Of a DNA stretch of 64,000 nt, positions 54,191 to 64,000 are shown in pieces; the first letter of the stretch is position 1; each line of letters opens with the position of its first letter. Source of the DNA: Oikopleura dioica (taxonomy: Eukaryota; Chordata; Appendicularia; Copelata; Oikopleuridae); contig OU015570.1 of the NCBI GenBank assembly GCA_907165135.1, forward strand, positions 1,612,001-1,676,000, written 5' to 3'. The notes below the pieces were generated by a model. That model saw nothing but the letters and a program-made list of their open reading frames with translations. It was not told the DNA's origin and ran no database searches. A program made the position numbers and the translations under genes.

Positions 54191-54989
54191 GACAGTCACT
54201 GGCGATAAACTTGGTGGATAGATACTTCTGCAGGTCGATTTGCACTTTGAGAGGGGCATTAGACCAAAGTGAGGGGTTGAATTTTGAGGCAGTTTTTGGA
54301 TTTTTTTAATTATTCTAATAAGTTCTTTCTGGTTTCATAAGAATAATCATTCTTCCGTTATAAGAGGGCCTCCAGAGGCTGCTTCGTTTTTAACCAATCA
54401 GAGCGCACCTAGCTTTCTCACGGCGATTCATAACAAACTGCTAGAATTAAAACTACCAGCACAAGAAAACGGTGAATTTTTAGAGAAACTTTCAAAAGAA
54501 AAATGATTTTTTATTTTATCGCTATCATAATTTGGCAACGCGAAGTTTGTGCTGCCACTAGAAGTATGAAAAACCGAGAGAAATCGGCGACTCCGATGGT
54601 GAATCGGAATATTAATATCATCATTTTTTCGCCGTATTCGAAAACCTAAACTTTATAAAAGTCAATTCTTAATACAATAAGGATTTGGATTTTGAAAAAT
54701 AAGGTCCTCCAATCGTGCGGAACCCTACCTAGGGTTATTGTCTACTACGTCGTTAAGTGAACTCGTCTCTTCCTTTGTGTGGGCAGCATTCCATATGCCA
54801 TACACATTCGTTACCTTTACTTGATGATGGAGTGATGGCATAGTAAATTTTTGTGACTTTCCGAAAATTCACCTGGACCAACAAAGGACACATTTGATTC
54901 AAGACCGATCCAGTCTTTGACAAAAAATTAAAATAGTTCTTTGCCTGCAGGTTTATGTCTTTGCTATTCTCATAACAAACGAGGTTTCT

Positions 54990-55548
54990 TCGGAAGGGTT
55001 CCTCTCGTGTCCATTTCGAGAAATGTACCTCTCGTGTCCATGCACCTCTCGTGGCCATATACCTCTCGTGTCCATATACCTCTCGTGGTCATGACGTAGA
55101 GACTTGCGATCACGGAGCATTTTGATGATAAGTTGGGTCTCCAAGCATTTTTTCAAGGATACTATGAGAAGGTCCTTTTGATTGAGTTAAAATTTCAATA
55201 GTTTCAAGTAAGAATAAGTAAATTTATTTGCACAAACCAGACAAAATTCTCTTTAGAATAAGAGGCAAATGTATGAGGGTACTATATTTAATATAGTTAT
55301 CTTTTTCAGGTTTTTCGATTAAACAAATTGTTTTCATCAATTCATCTCGATTTTTATTCATATAAAAACTTAATTTATGACCTCTTATTATAAATATATA
55401 AAGCGTGTAAGCACTCTCTTTGAGGAAATTGGGAGACCCTAAGTTTCATAAGCCGGTGAGTAATGACCACGAGAGGTATATGGCCACGAGAGGTGCATGG
55501 ACACGAGAGGTACATTTCTCGAAATGGACACGAGAGGAACCCTTCCGA
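54990..55548. mobile_element. Foldback with ACCTCTCGTG repeats (copy 1)
   Basis: Inverted arms of about 90-100 bp starting TCGGAAGGGTTCCTCTCGTG (left) and its reverse ending CCCTTCCGA (right). Each arm contains four to five copies of ACCTCTCGTGKCCAT. TTTCT at 54985-54989 and 55549-55553 is a possible 5-bp target duplication. It interrupts protein-like sequence after the element 4 pol. Confidence 0.75.
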
Positions 55549-56503
55549 TTTCTTCGAGAGAATTCAGGAAGATGTGGAGAGAATTGAACGTTTAACACGA
55601 CTTGCTGGTCTGCGTCGGTGTAATATGTGTGTTTGGTGCTATTCGTGAGGATTATCCCCAAATTCTGTAAGTTTGCGGTTCCGGATCTGGTAAAGTTGAG
55701 AAGTTGTAGAATGATGCATATTATGCTGGTCAAATTATTTTCTAGGCCGCAAATCATATCGGCGTTGAGGGTCTGTGTCTTCAGAAATCTGTAATGGGGA
55801 ATTATCAATCGGGCAATAATCGAAAGCCGTTTAAACTTCCTTTTCGATTGGGAATTTACTTGGTTCTACTAGTCGGCCACAATCATCAGATTAGTAAGCA
55901 AAAGTGACGGCGCGCTAGTTCTTTACACGCTGCGCGGGGAGCCCGAAAAGCATTAGCGCGCGCCATAATCTCAGTGGGTGCTTGTTTTGACCCAGTACAC
56001 GGAATCAGATGCAAACAATACCGGGTGATTAACACAAAAAAGTTCCCGGATTTTTTTGTATAACCTTGCATCCCTTTTAGTTTTTTTTGATGGCGACCAA
56101 ACAGAAAGGGAAAATAATATAAGAGGAATTCTCCAAACGATCGAATATATTTCTCAAAACTATTTAACTCATCTTGATGAAAACGAGAGTGGAGGCGATC
56201 ATGGATGGTTTCTCGTTTTGGCTAGAAAAGGATAATTGACCATTTTATTTGCTCAAGAGGCTAACAGTGATGTTTGCAAGTGCCTTTGTATTTTACCTGA
56301 GCTTGAGCGCGGGTACACTCTCTGAACTCGGGTCAAGCGTATTTGACAAGACGAACTGATTTTTGTTTTGGCTTTTCATCGCGCTTGTCATAGAAAGTTT
56401 TAAACCTGCCATAAGAGAAATTCGATCGAAGGCACTGCAATGGGCGCTGTTGAAATTTTGAACTAAGAAAATTCATTCTCTTAAAAATAAATTTGCTGCA
56501 AAA

Positions 56504-56776
56504 ATGTCGCAAAAAGAAAAGAGAATCCGCATGACATTGGCCGAGAAAAAAAGATATGCAGAGATTATAGTGAAGACGCCGGAGAAGAGTGATGCAAAGA
56601 AGATTATTAATGGGCTATTTCGAAAGACACATGATGGAAAAGACATTTCGACGCGGTTGGAGGTGGAAGAAGTACCACAAGTTCTAGTAAGAGAAGATGC
56701 CGACGCTGAAAAGCCATCGACTTCAAAATCGCCAAAGAAGCAGCCGAAAATAACGGTTTTTTTTGTTAAAAAGTAA
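56504..56776 (+). CDS. Short basic ORF, copy 2 of 49189 ORF
   Basis: 90 codons; identical to 49189-49452 except the last residues (FFVKK instead of FC), owing to two extra T in the run at 56755-56762. See the first copy. Confidence 0.35.
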   Translation: MSQKEKRIRMTLAEKKRYAEIIVKTPEKSDAKKIINGLFRKTHDGKDISTRLEVEEVPQVLVREDADAEKPSTSKSPKKQPKITVFFVKK

Positions 56777-57555
56777 ATCTGTGAATAAAAATTGAAAAAA
56801 TAGTGGCCTAAAGTTGGATTTTTTTCGGATGACAGATTTCGGAGATTTTTCAAAAAAGTGGCCTGAAGTTGCTCGGCCTTAAGTTGGGGTTTCACTGTAT
56901 CAATGGGCAATTTATAAATCTTTCTTTGAAAAAAAAGAAATACGGCTTACGCGGCGTCCACCCTAGCCGCGAGAGAAATGCCTGAGGGCGAATGCAGCGC
57001 TGTGCGCTTCGCGCCGCGCAAAAATGGTCAAAAATAGACCTTCAATCGTGAATTACAGTATGTTTGTCATCTGCTTCCCAAAATTTATCAACTGAATATT
57101 TTTCACCTCAATCGAAATAATATATTTATCAAAAAATTTTCTGGGAAGCTTGTGACTAACATGTATTTAACATATATTTCCATATATCTCTTCAACCCTT
57201 TAATTTTTTTTTCTCTAAAATATGTTTTTTTAACCTTTTAACAGATATATTAAACCTGTAAAAGTTTGAAAACAATACGATTTGTCTATCAAAAGATAGT
57301 ATTTTTGGGCGCGAACGCTACAAACAGGGAATCTTCAATGTCAAGAAATCTCCATTTTTAGATGTAAACTTATGTTCATCATCATCATCCATAAGTGGTT
57401 CGAAATAGATAACGACCTCTAAAAATTTGAGAGAACTTTTCGTAAACTGGAAGATATTGTGCTCGACGTCGCTCTCTGTGAAAGTGAAGAACTTGAAGGA
57501 ATTCCATGTGGTTTCCAACAAGCATTTTGAAGGAAAATTATGAATGTCCTAGGGT

Positions 57556-58796
57556 TAGGGTTCCGCACGATTGGACCAAAAATTTATTTTTTAATAAAAT
57601 TTGGAGATTCCACCAAAAATATGCCAAGGAACTCATTCCTGGTCTCTGTTTTCCCCAAAATCCCCCTTCAGCCCTTTTAGGGCTTCAAAGTAAATTTTGC
57701 CAAAGAGGCCTGCTGCGCGCTGATTGGCTGGCGCTCGTCGCGGGAATATAAATCGGGTAATGCTAACCACCGTCGACCTGGAGTTGGCTGAGTGGTGAGC
57801 GCTTCTCTTTGCAAAGAGGAGGCGGCGAGCTCGAAGCCAGCTCGAACGCACCCCTTTTCCATGTTTGGCTTTCTAGCTTCAACATGGAAAACGCGGATGG
57901 GCCTCGAAAAGAAAAATTCTTTTTGAGATTCGAGCTCACGCCCGTCCGCCAATCCTTTTGAAGGACTGCGCTCACCACTCAGCCAACAGCTACTTGGGGG
58001 TGGTCCCGTTTACCGAGTTTCGACTCGAAATTTCCGGAGTCAAAGTTTCCGGACATTTTTTGGATTTTAATCAATCCCCCGATTTCGTCAACTTTGACTT
58101 CGAACTACTTTTTTGGTCGGTTTTTAAAGGTTTTTAAAGGATGAGGGCTCATTTTGAAAATAGCAAAGTTTCGAAATCTTCAAAAATGGGATTCTCAGAT
58201 TATTTATGAATTTTCTTGAAATTTTTACTTGTTTATATTCTGCCTATTTATGATATGCTTATTATTTATTATTTTCGAAATATTTTTGCTTTATATATTA
58301 TCTGGTTATTAGAATTTAGTCATTATAAATGATAGACACTTTAAAAAAGCGAAAAATGATCAGAAATAGCATCATTTGGGCCCAATTCTGATGGAAAATT
58401 TTTATTTTTGAAAAAGCGGCCAAATTTAAGCTTTCTATAGAGCCCTTATTCGTCTAATTCTATCGACTCTCAAAAGTGGAAAAATTGCGGGACCCTGCGA
58501 AATTGAGTGAAAGAAAAAAGAGAAGTTATAACGACATAGTGATTTTCAGAATTTACATTTTAAATTTACTGTGGAACAATGACAGATTTTTTAAATTTTC
58601 GCGGTATGAGCGCTAGCTGGCGTTGGTCTTCCTGTAGGCTTCTTCTTTTTCTCTCTTCGCGCTGAGTTTTCTGGCTTCTAAAAGCCGCCATCATTTTCGC
58701 CGTATTCGAAAACCTAAACTTTATAAAAAGTCAATTCTTAATACAATAAGGATTTGGATTTTGAAAAATAAGGTCCTCCAATCGTGCGGAACCCTA
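57556..58796 (-). mobile_element. Internally deleted hAT-like element (1.24 kb)
   Basis: The same termini and CCTAGGGT target duplication (57548-57555, 58797-58804) as 50232-54727. Deletion joins AAAAGCCGCCATCA to TTTTCGCCGTATT at about 58692, at CATCA microhomology. No transposase remains: a non-autonomous derivative. Confidence 0.8.
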
Positions 58797-59059
58797 CCTA
58801 GGGTTATTGTCTACTACGTCGTTAAGTGAACTCGTCTCTTCCTTTGTGTGGGCAGCATTCCATATGCCATACACATTCGTTACCTTTACTTGATGATGGA
58901 GTGATGGCATAGTAAATTTTTGTGACTTTCCGAAAATTCACCTGGACCAACAAAGGACACATTTGATTCAAGACCGATCCAGTCTTTGACAAAAAAATTA
59001 AAATAGTTCTTTGCCTGCAGGTTTATGTCTTTGCTATTCTCATAACAAACAAGGTTTCT

Positions 59060-59618
59060 TCGGAAGGGTTCCTCTCGTGTCCATTTCGAGAAATGTACCT
59101 CTCGTGTCCATGCACCTCTCGTGGCCATATACCTCTCGTGTCCATATACCTCTCGTGGTCATGACGTAGAGACTTGCGATCACGGAGCATTTTGATGATA
59201 AGTTGGGTCTCCAAGCATTTTTTCAAGGATACTATGAGAAGGTCCTTTTGATTGAGTTAAAATTTCAATAGTTTCAAGTAAGAATAAGTAAATTTATTTG
59301 CACAAACCAGACAAAATTCTCTTTAGAATAAGAGGCAAATGTATGAGGGTACTATATTTAATATAGTTATCTTTTTCAGGTTTTTCGATTAAACAAATTG
59401 TTTTCATCAATTCATCTCGATTTTTATTCATATAAAAACTTAATTTATGACCTCTTATTATAAATAAATAAAGCGTGTAAGCACTCTCTTTGAGGAAATT
59501 GGGAGACCCTAAGTTTCATAAGCCGGTGAGTAATGACCACGAGAGGTATATGGCCACGAGAGGTGCATGGACACGAGAGGTACATTTCTCGAAATGGACA
59601 CGAGAGGAACCCTTCCGA
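59060..59618. mobile_element. Foldback with ACCTCTCGTG repeats (copy 2)
   Basis: Same structure and flanking TTTCT as 54990-55548, within tandem unit 2. Confidence 0.75.
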
Positions 59619-60312
59619 TTTCTTCGAGAGAATTCAGGAAGATGTGGAGAGAATTGAACGTTTAACACGACTTGCTGGTCTGCGTCGGTGTAATATGTGT
59701 GTTTGGTGCTATTCGTGAGGATTATCCCCAAATTCTGTAAGTTTGCGGTTCCGGATCTGGTAAAGTTGAGAAGTTGTAGAATGATGCATATTATGCTGGT
59801 CAAATTATTTTCTAGGCCGCAAATCATATCGGCGTTGAGGGTCTGTGTCTTCAGAAATCTGTAATGGGGAATTATCAATCGGGCAATAATCGAAAGCCGT
59901 TTAAACTTCCTTTTCGATTGGGAATTTGCTATTGTAAACATTCTGCGATTTCTCTTCAATAAAGACGGTATCGCTTTCGCGTAGATACTTTCTGTCTCTA
60001 TCGGTTAAAGGCAACTTAACAAGATGGCGTCCATTTCGACGCACTTTATTTTCCCAGAATACATGGGTTATGCGGCATAATTATGCCGTATGTATTACGT
60101 GTTCCCACTTTCTCTATGTAAAATGGGCCTCTGTCTGGCTGGGCATGCCCGAGAGCTGATTTAGGGTCTCTAATCATTACCAAGTCGTTCTTTCCCAAGG
60201 TTCCTTCTACCACATTTGATTTTAGAAAGAATCTAATGAGGTGTTGTTCAGCAACCTTTGAATGCAAAGCTTTCATTTGCTGTCTATATTCATGAACACC
60301 ATTCGGACTTAA

Positions 60313-60997
60313 GGGATCACCCCCGATTTTTCAAAACTTTGGCACAGCTCATTTTCGCCTATCATAAGATTCCTCGTGTTCTGAGGATCATTTTGATTTA
60401 TTATAGTACCCCTCTACATAAATGCGTCCCAAAAATTTTGGCCTCCAAAGTTTGGGAAAATGCACGTAATTTGTACTTAGCGTGAAAATCGCGATTATTT
60501 TCAATTTTTCATCGTTATCAAAAGAGGACAAGTTAGGGGTTGATCGAAAGCTTAGAATGTGCTGATTACGAATATGATATCCGCACTAGAATCTTCGGCC
60601 ATTTGTTGGCGCTAGAGAGCATTTAACCACAAAAATGCCAAAAATGGCTCCAAAAAGTTCTACAACTAGGAAAATTTTTTCACTCATCCAATTATGCTGG
60701 TTCTACCAGAATATTAAGTTTAGGCTCTGAGCTATCTAAAGAAGCAAAAATATTGGTGATTAAAAAGCCCCAAAAAAAGTAGATACGATTTGAAAATGGT
60801 CAAAAATAGCCATTTTCGCCAACTTTAATCACTTTGACGGCCTGTAATGCATAAGCGAATGTTATGCTGGCAAGCTGATTCTACCAGAATTTGCTCCTTT
60901 TAAAGCGGGCTTTCTAATGCGCCTAACACCAGCTTCCTACGTAAGCTCAAAAAAAAGTAGATAGAGGTCAAAGTTGACGAAATCAGGGGGGGATCCC
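60313..60997. mobile_element. 685-bp MITE with TTAA target, Kolobok/piggyBac-like
   Basis: Ends GGGATCACCCCCGATTT and, in reverse, GGGATCCCCCCCTGATT; TTAA on both sides (60309-60312 and 60998-61001). It interrupts the integrase of element 4. TTAA duplication with GGG termini fits Kolobok better than piggyBac. No ORF. Confidence 0.65.
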
Positions 60998-61825
60998 TTA
61001 AGTCTGGGGTCTTTTTTTCATTAAATGCTAGACTTGAGAAATACGACGGAGGATCTTGACTGAAAAGGACCTGATGTGGTGTTAGGTAAGAAAGCCCGCT
61101 GCTTGGTCTTTGATTGTATGCATAGACTTCCATGTTAAATTTATGATTGATATTTGCTGGGGTCAGGTCATAGGCTTTGAGGATATTTCTGACCTCTCTA
61201 TGTCGTCGTTCGACGATATTAGGTCGAGGATTTGGGAGAGGGGTGACTGTGACTAACGAGATTTCTTTCAAAACACTCGTTCACTTCAGGATTATTGAAT
61301 TCACCTCCCCCATCAGTAATGATGTAACCTCTAGTGTTCAAACCTGACTCCCAAATAATTTAATCTAGCTCTCTACCATGAGAGGCTGTGAGAGGGCGCG
61401 TACTAGACGGCAGGTTAAACTGTGACTGAATTCGTCCAAAAATGTGACGTAAATTAATGTTTTGCCCTCACATGTTAACTTTATCGTGTCTGCATAAACT
61501 GTCGCATATGGTTTAAGTGTTGGCTCGACAGCTGCTTTGACTTCCTCTGTGGGCTGTCTTTTGTGTACTATTGCGCATTTAAGGCAACTTTTCACACAAA
61601 GGCCGACATTTTTCTGCTTATTCGTGAATGATAAGGGTTCACTGCGGCTACGATGTTGTAATCACATTTGCTCCCCGCAGTGGAGTAGGCTTTCGAGACA
61701 ACTGCCAGCAGTTTCCCGTTTTTCATTTTGCAGATGATATCATTAACAATCGTGTATCCAGTTCCGCTTTTTCTCTTTTCTCTCGGAGCGCAAATAAATC
61801 CCTGATTTCATTCTTTTAAAAATTT

Positions 61826-61888
61826 TGTGAACCGGGTTCACACAGATTGTGAACCGGGTTCACAAAATTGAGAACCGGGTTGCCCTTC
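61826..61888. repeat. Repeated palindrome GTGAACCGGGTTCAC
   Basis: Two full copies (about 61827 and 61849) and one degenerate copy (GAGAACCGGGTTG, about 61870), each nearly self-complementary. They lie in the linker between RNase H and integrase of element 4. Confidence 0.7.
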
Positions 61889-64000
61889 ACCCATATCATC
61901 CTTTATTTTTATGAGTTTTTCACATTTTTGTTGCGCTTGTTTGATTGCTTCTGGATCAACTTGCGCTCGCTGAATATTTAAATTCATAACGTTGAGATTC
62001 TCGTCTTATGAAATATTTCCGGGACAGAGAATAGATGGGCTAAAAACTTTTCTGTGGTCAATCTCAGTGATTGGATGCCTGGACAGATTATCAACAATTT
62101 TGATGATTTCGCTTGTATTGGGCAGGTAAATGACTCTTGCCCGTACGAATTCGCAAACTGTGTCATAGGCTCGGCGAGCCCTTGTCCCGTTTCCGGGCTT
62201 CAGGCCTGCTTTTGTAGTCAAGTCTTCCAGTGACTTATGATCGACGATAAAGATCAATCTAGCGTCTGTTGGAAAAAGGTCGCTGAAGGATTTGATTCCG
62301 TGCATCAAACCCACGAGTTCACGTGACCTTGCTGTGAGGTAGTACTCAACTTCATCGAGTGCTTTTGACGAGTGTCCGCAGACGCGGACATTTGATATTT
62401 CATCGTTTTCGAGTGTCAGGTTACCAATAATGGCACCTGTTTGCGTAAGACTAGTATCACTTGCAACAAAGATGTGCTCTGTTAAATCCGCGTCTGATTG
62501 GTAAACGAGATGGCAAACACCGACTCCTTTACTAATATTTAGTTTCAGAAGCTCGATGTTGGCTCTCATAGCGTCTGTAAGGGCAAACTTTTTGCCAAGA
62601 GATATCGCTTTAGCGATCGGAGAGAGAAGTGCTGAAAGCTTGAGAATGAGTCTACAGTAATAATTGAGGCTGCTTATAAATGACATCGCCTGTTTAGCGG
62701 TTTCAGGCATTTTATGGTCAAGAAGTGCCTCAATTTTTGCTTCTGGTGTTTAAACACCGTTTTCACCGACGATAAATCCCAAGAATTTTACCAATTTCTT
62801 AAAAAACTCACATTTTGCCAAAGAGACTACAATGTTGTGTTCATGTATCTTCTTGAAATTGGTCTCTAAAGTTTTGTTATGGTTTCTTTCGGGACAAGCA
62901 ACAAGAAAATCATCTTTGTAATTGAAGCAGAAGAAAGTGTTTCCATTTTCTTCTATTTCATGCAATAGTTTGCTTGCGAATGCTTGGAAGGTCGAAGGTG
63001 CCGAAGCGAGTCCTTGACACATTCTTTTGTATTGCAATTATTTATCCCCAAAGATAAAGGCGGTGTAATCACGATTTTTTTCGCGTATTGCCATGGTAAA
63101 GAAGGCATTCGTCAGATCCAAACTGCAAAAAAAAATTGATCTGTTGGAAATCGAGCCTTTAATCTTGATATTGCTCTCGACAATTCTGCCAACAGTGATC
63201 GAATTGGGAGCGTGGGGAAGCGCGGGAGGACAAGCGTAGAGTCAATAGAATTGCTCCCTCCCGCGGAGTAGTTATTCACGACTCGTAACTTCCCGTTTTT
63301 CTTTTCGACAGTCAGAAGTGGGCTTTTGAAGCCGTTCACTGTTGGTTCTAGTATCCCAGAGTCGATTATTTCTTTCAATTTTTCGTCGACTCTCTCTTTT
63401 TTATGCGCGTCGATACTATACGGCTTGTGGAAAACAGGCGTGACATCTGTCAGTCGTATTTCGCACACAAAGTGTTGCGACAAGCCAGCATCCGACGGCG
63501 ATCTGGAGAAATTCCATTGGAATTCTTCAAGAATGCGCTTATGGCCTTGAGCATATTGGAAAGGCGGCGCCGAAACGGCTGCTTTGATTTCAGTGCTGAT
63601 ATCGATATCCTCAACTAACAGTTCTCGTTTACTTTTCCATTCTTTGAATTCGAGCTCATGAGTGCGCCTTTCTGCCTGCGGTAATTTGCTCGTCTTAACT
63701 TAGAAATTTAGCACTTGCTGCGGCATTGTTTCTGCTGCTTCTGCAAGTGCTGCCTCTTTTTCAACAGGATCGTTTGGTTTGACCTGTTGTTGATTTTAAT
63801 TGGTCAAGATCCTTAATGATTGTGTAGGTCTGGAGGGCTTGTTTTGCTTCAGCCATCTCCGCTGTTACTACAATGCTCAAATCATTTTTATCGCGATAAG
63901 CTCGAGTTCGGCGGATTTTAACGTACTCTGTCTCCTTCGGACCGATAAAGGACGTGTCCATAGCGACGAGAGCAGATTTTTTAGTACGCTTTACAATCTC

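Larger units (their letters stand above)
50232..54727 (-). mobile_element. hAT-like DNA transposon, 4.5 kb
   Basis: Terminal inverted repeats TAGGGTTCCGCACGATTGG and its reverse at 54702-54727 (one 2-base interruption). Flanked by CCTAGGGT at 50224-50231 and 54728-54735, an 8-bp target duplication. TAGGG termini plus 8 bp are the hAT signature. The transposase gene lies on the minus strand at 51.25-53.6 kb. Confidence 0.8.
48540..55857. repeat. Tandem unit, copy 1 (full hAT)
   Basis: Begins ACTTGGTTCTACTAGTCGGC and ends CGATTGGGAATTT. A second, internally deleted copy follows directly (55858-59927). AATTT lies at each of the three boundaries (48535-48539, 55853-55857, 59923-59927). The right end is part of the pol of element 4, which continues only after copy 2, so this is a tandem duplication rather than two insertions. 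Confidence 0.85.
55858..59927. repeat. Tandem unit, copy 2 (hAT internally deleted)
   Basis: Direct copy of 48540-55857 lacking the segment corresponding to about 51370-54626. Shared parts are nearly identical; most differences are homopolymer lengths. Confidence 0.85.
59805..64000 (-). pseudogene. pol: Gypsy-like element 4, degraded pol, minus strand
   Basis: From right to left: a pre-RT segment at 63961-63761; RT at 63483-63112 (GILEPTVNGFKSPLLTVEKK) and 63130-62750 (SLDLTNAFFTMAI, FNYKDDFLVA in place of YxDD, FLGFIVGENGV); RNase H at 62710-62006 (FVASDTSLTQTGA, FIVDHKSLEDL); integrase zinc and core at 61595-61365 (CLKCAIVHKR, VYADTIKL) and 61271-60998 (NIVERRHREVRN); tail at 60276-60046 and on to RYDLRPRK with TAA at 59805. 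Several stops and frame changes, and a MITE at 60313-60997. The gag and LTRs lie outside the window or are lost. An old, inactive copy. Confidence 0.8.

Noticed and set aside
48540-59927. Tandem units as two LTRs of one giant element
   Set aside because: Units are 7.3 and 4.1 kb, differ by an internal transposon deletion, contain pol sequence and lack TG...CA ends or primer sites.

Overview
This is a eukaryotic, almost certainly animal, window. Wherever a splice structure can be read, the introns are 41-49 nt with GT...AG ends. Recognisable host-gene fragments are akirin, rootletin and prolyl 4-hydroxylase alpha. Several Ty3/gypsy-type retroelements are present, at least one carrying a retrovirus-like env gene. 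Tiny introns plus env-bearing 'Tor'-type gypsy elements suggest a larvacean tunicate such as Oikopleura; this is inference, with no database check. The window is a transposon graveyard with a few young elements and almost no intact host genes.

Layout. 0.1-6.7 kb: a MULE-like transposase fused to a Ulp1/C48 protease, split by a 2.6-kb opposite-strand block of host gene fragments (P4HA, rootletin, akirin). 6.6-7.5 kb: an unrecognised multi-exon minus-strand gene. 7.9-8.3 kb: a palindromic CCTTACATGGTAC array and another Ulp1 remnant. 8.4-15.8 kb: LTR element 1 (plus), with gag and pol separated by one UGA followed by CUA, and a third ORF. 16-24.4 kb: nested inverted-repeat elements, namely a FLYWCH-like remnant, a foldback with 15-bp direct repeats that contains a small element carrying a GIY-YIG fragment, a 283-bp MITE, and a TAGGG-ended element whose inner flanks are inverted ~150-bp tandem arrays. 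24.7-25.6 kb: a DIRS-type pol fragment. 25.6-28.7 kb: AT-rich, nothing recognised. 29.1-30.5 kb: hypothetical minus-strand ORFs.

30.5-47.8 kb: LTR element 3 (plus, about 11.8 kb without its insert). Its 5' LTR is split by the complete 5.4-kb LTR element 2 (minus). Element 3 carries a decayed gag with an RS-rich tail, pol, a decayed env with furin site and membrane anchor, and an intact 411-codon ORF with a J-domain HPDK motif and a charged coiled coil. This fourth ORF is the most unusual item in the window.

48.5-59.9 kb: two direct copies of one unit joined at AATTT microhomology. Copy 1 contains a 4.5-kb hAT-like element with 8-bp target duplications and a broken transposase gene; in copy 2 that element is internally deleted to 1.24 kb. 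59.8-64.0 kb: a degraded minus-strand gypsy-like element 4, interrupted by a TTAA-flanked MITE; the end of its pol lies inside the duplicated unit. Many frameshifts in otherwise young elements fall at or near homopolymers, so part of the apparent decay may be assembly error.
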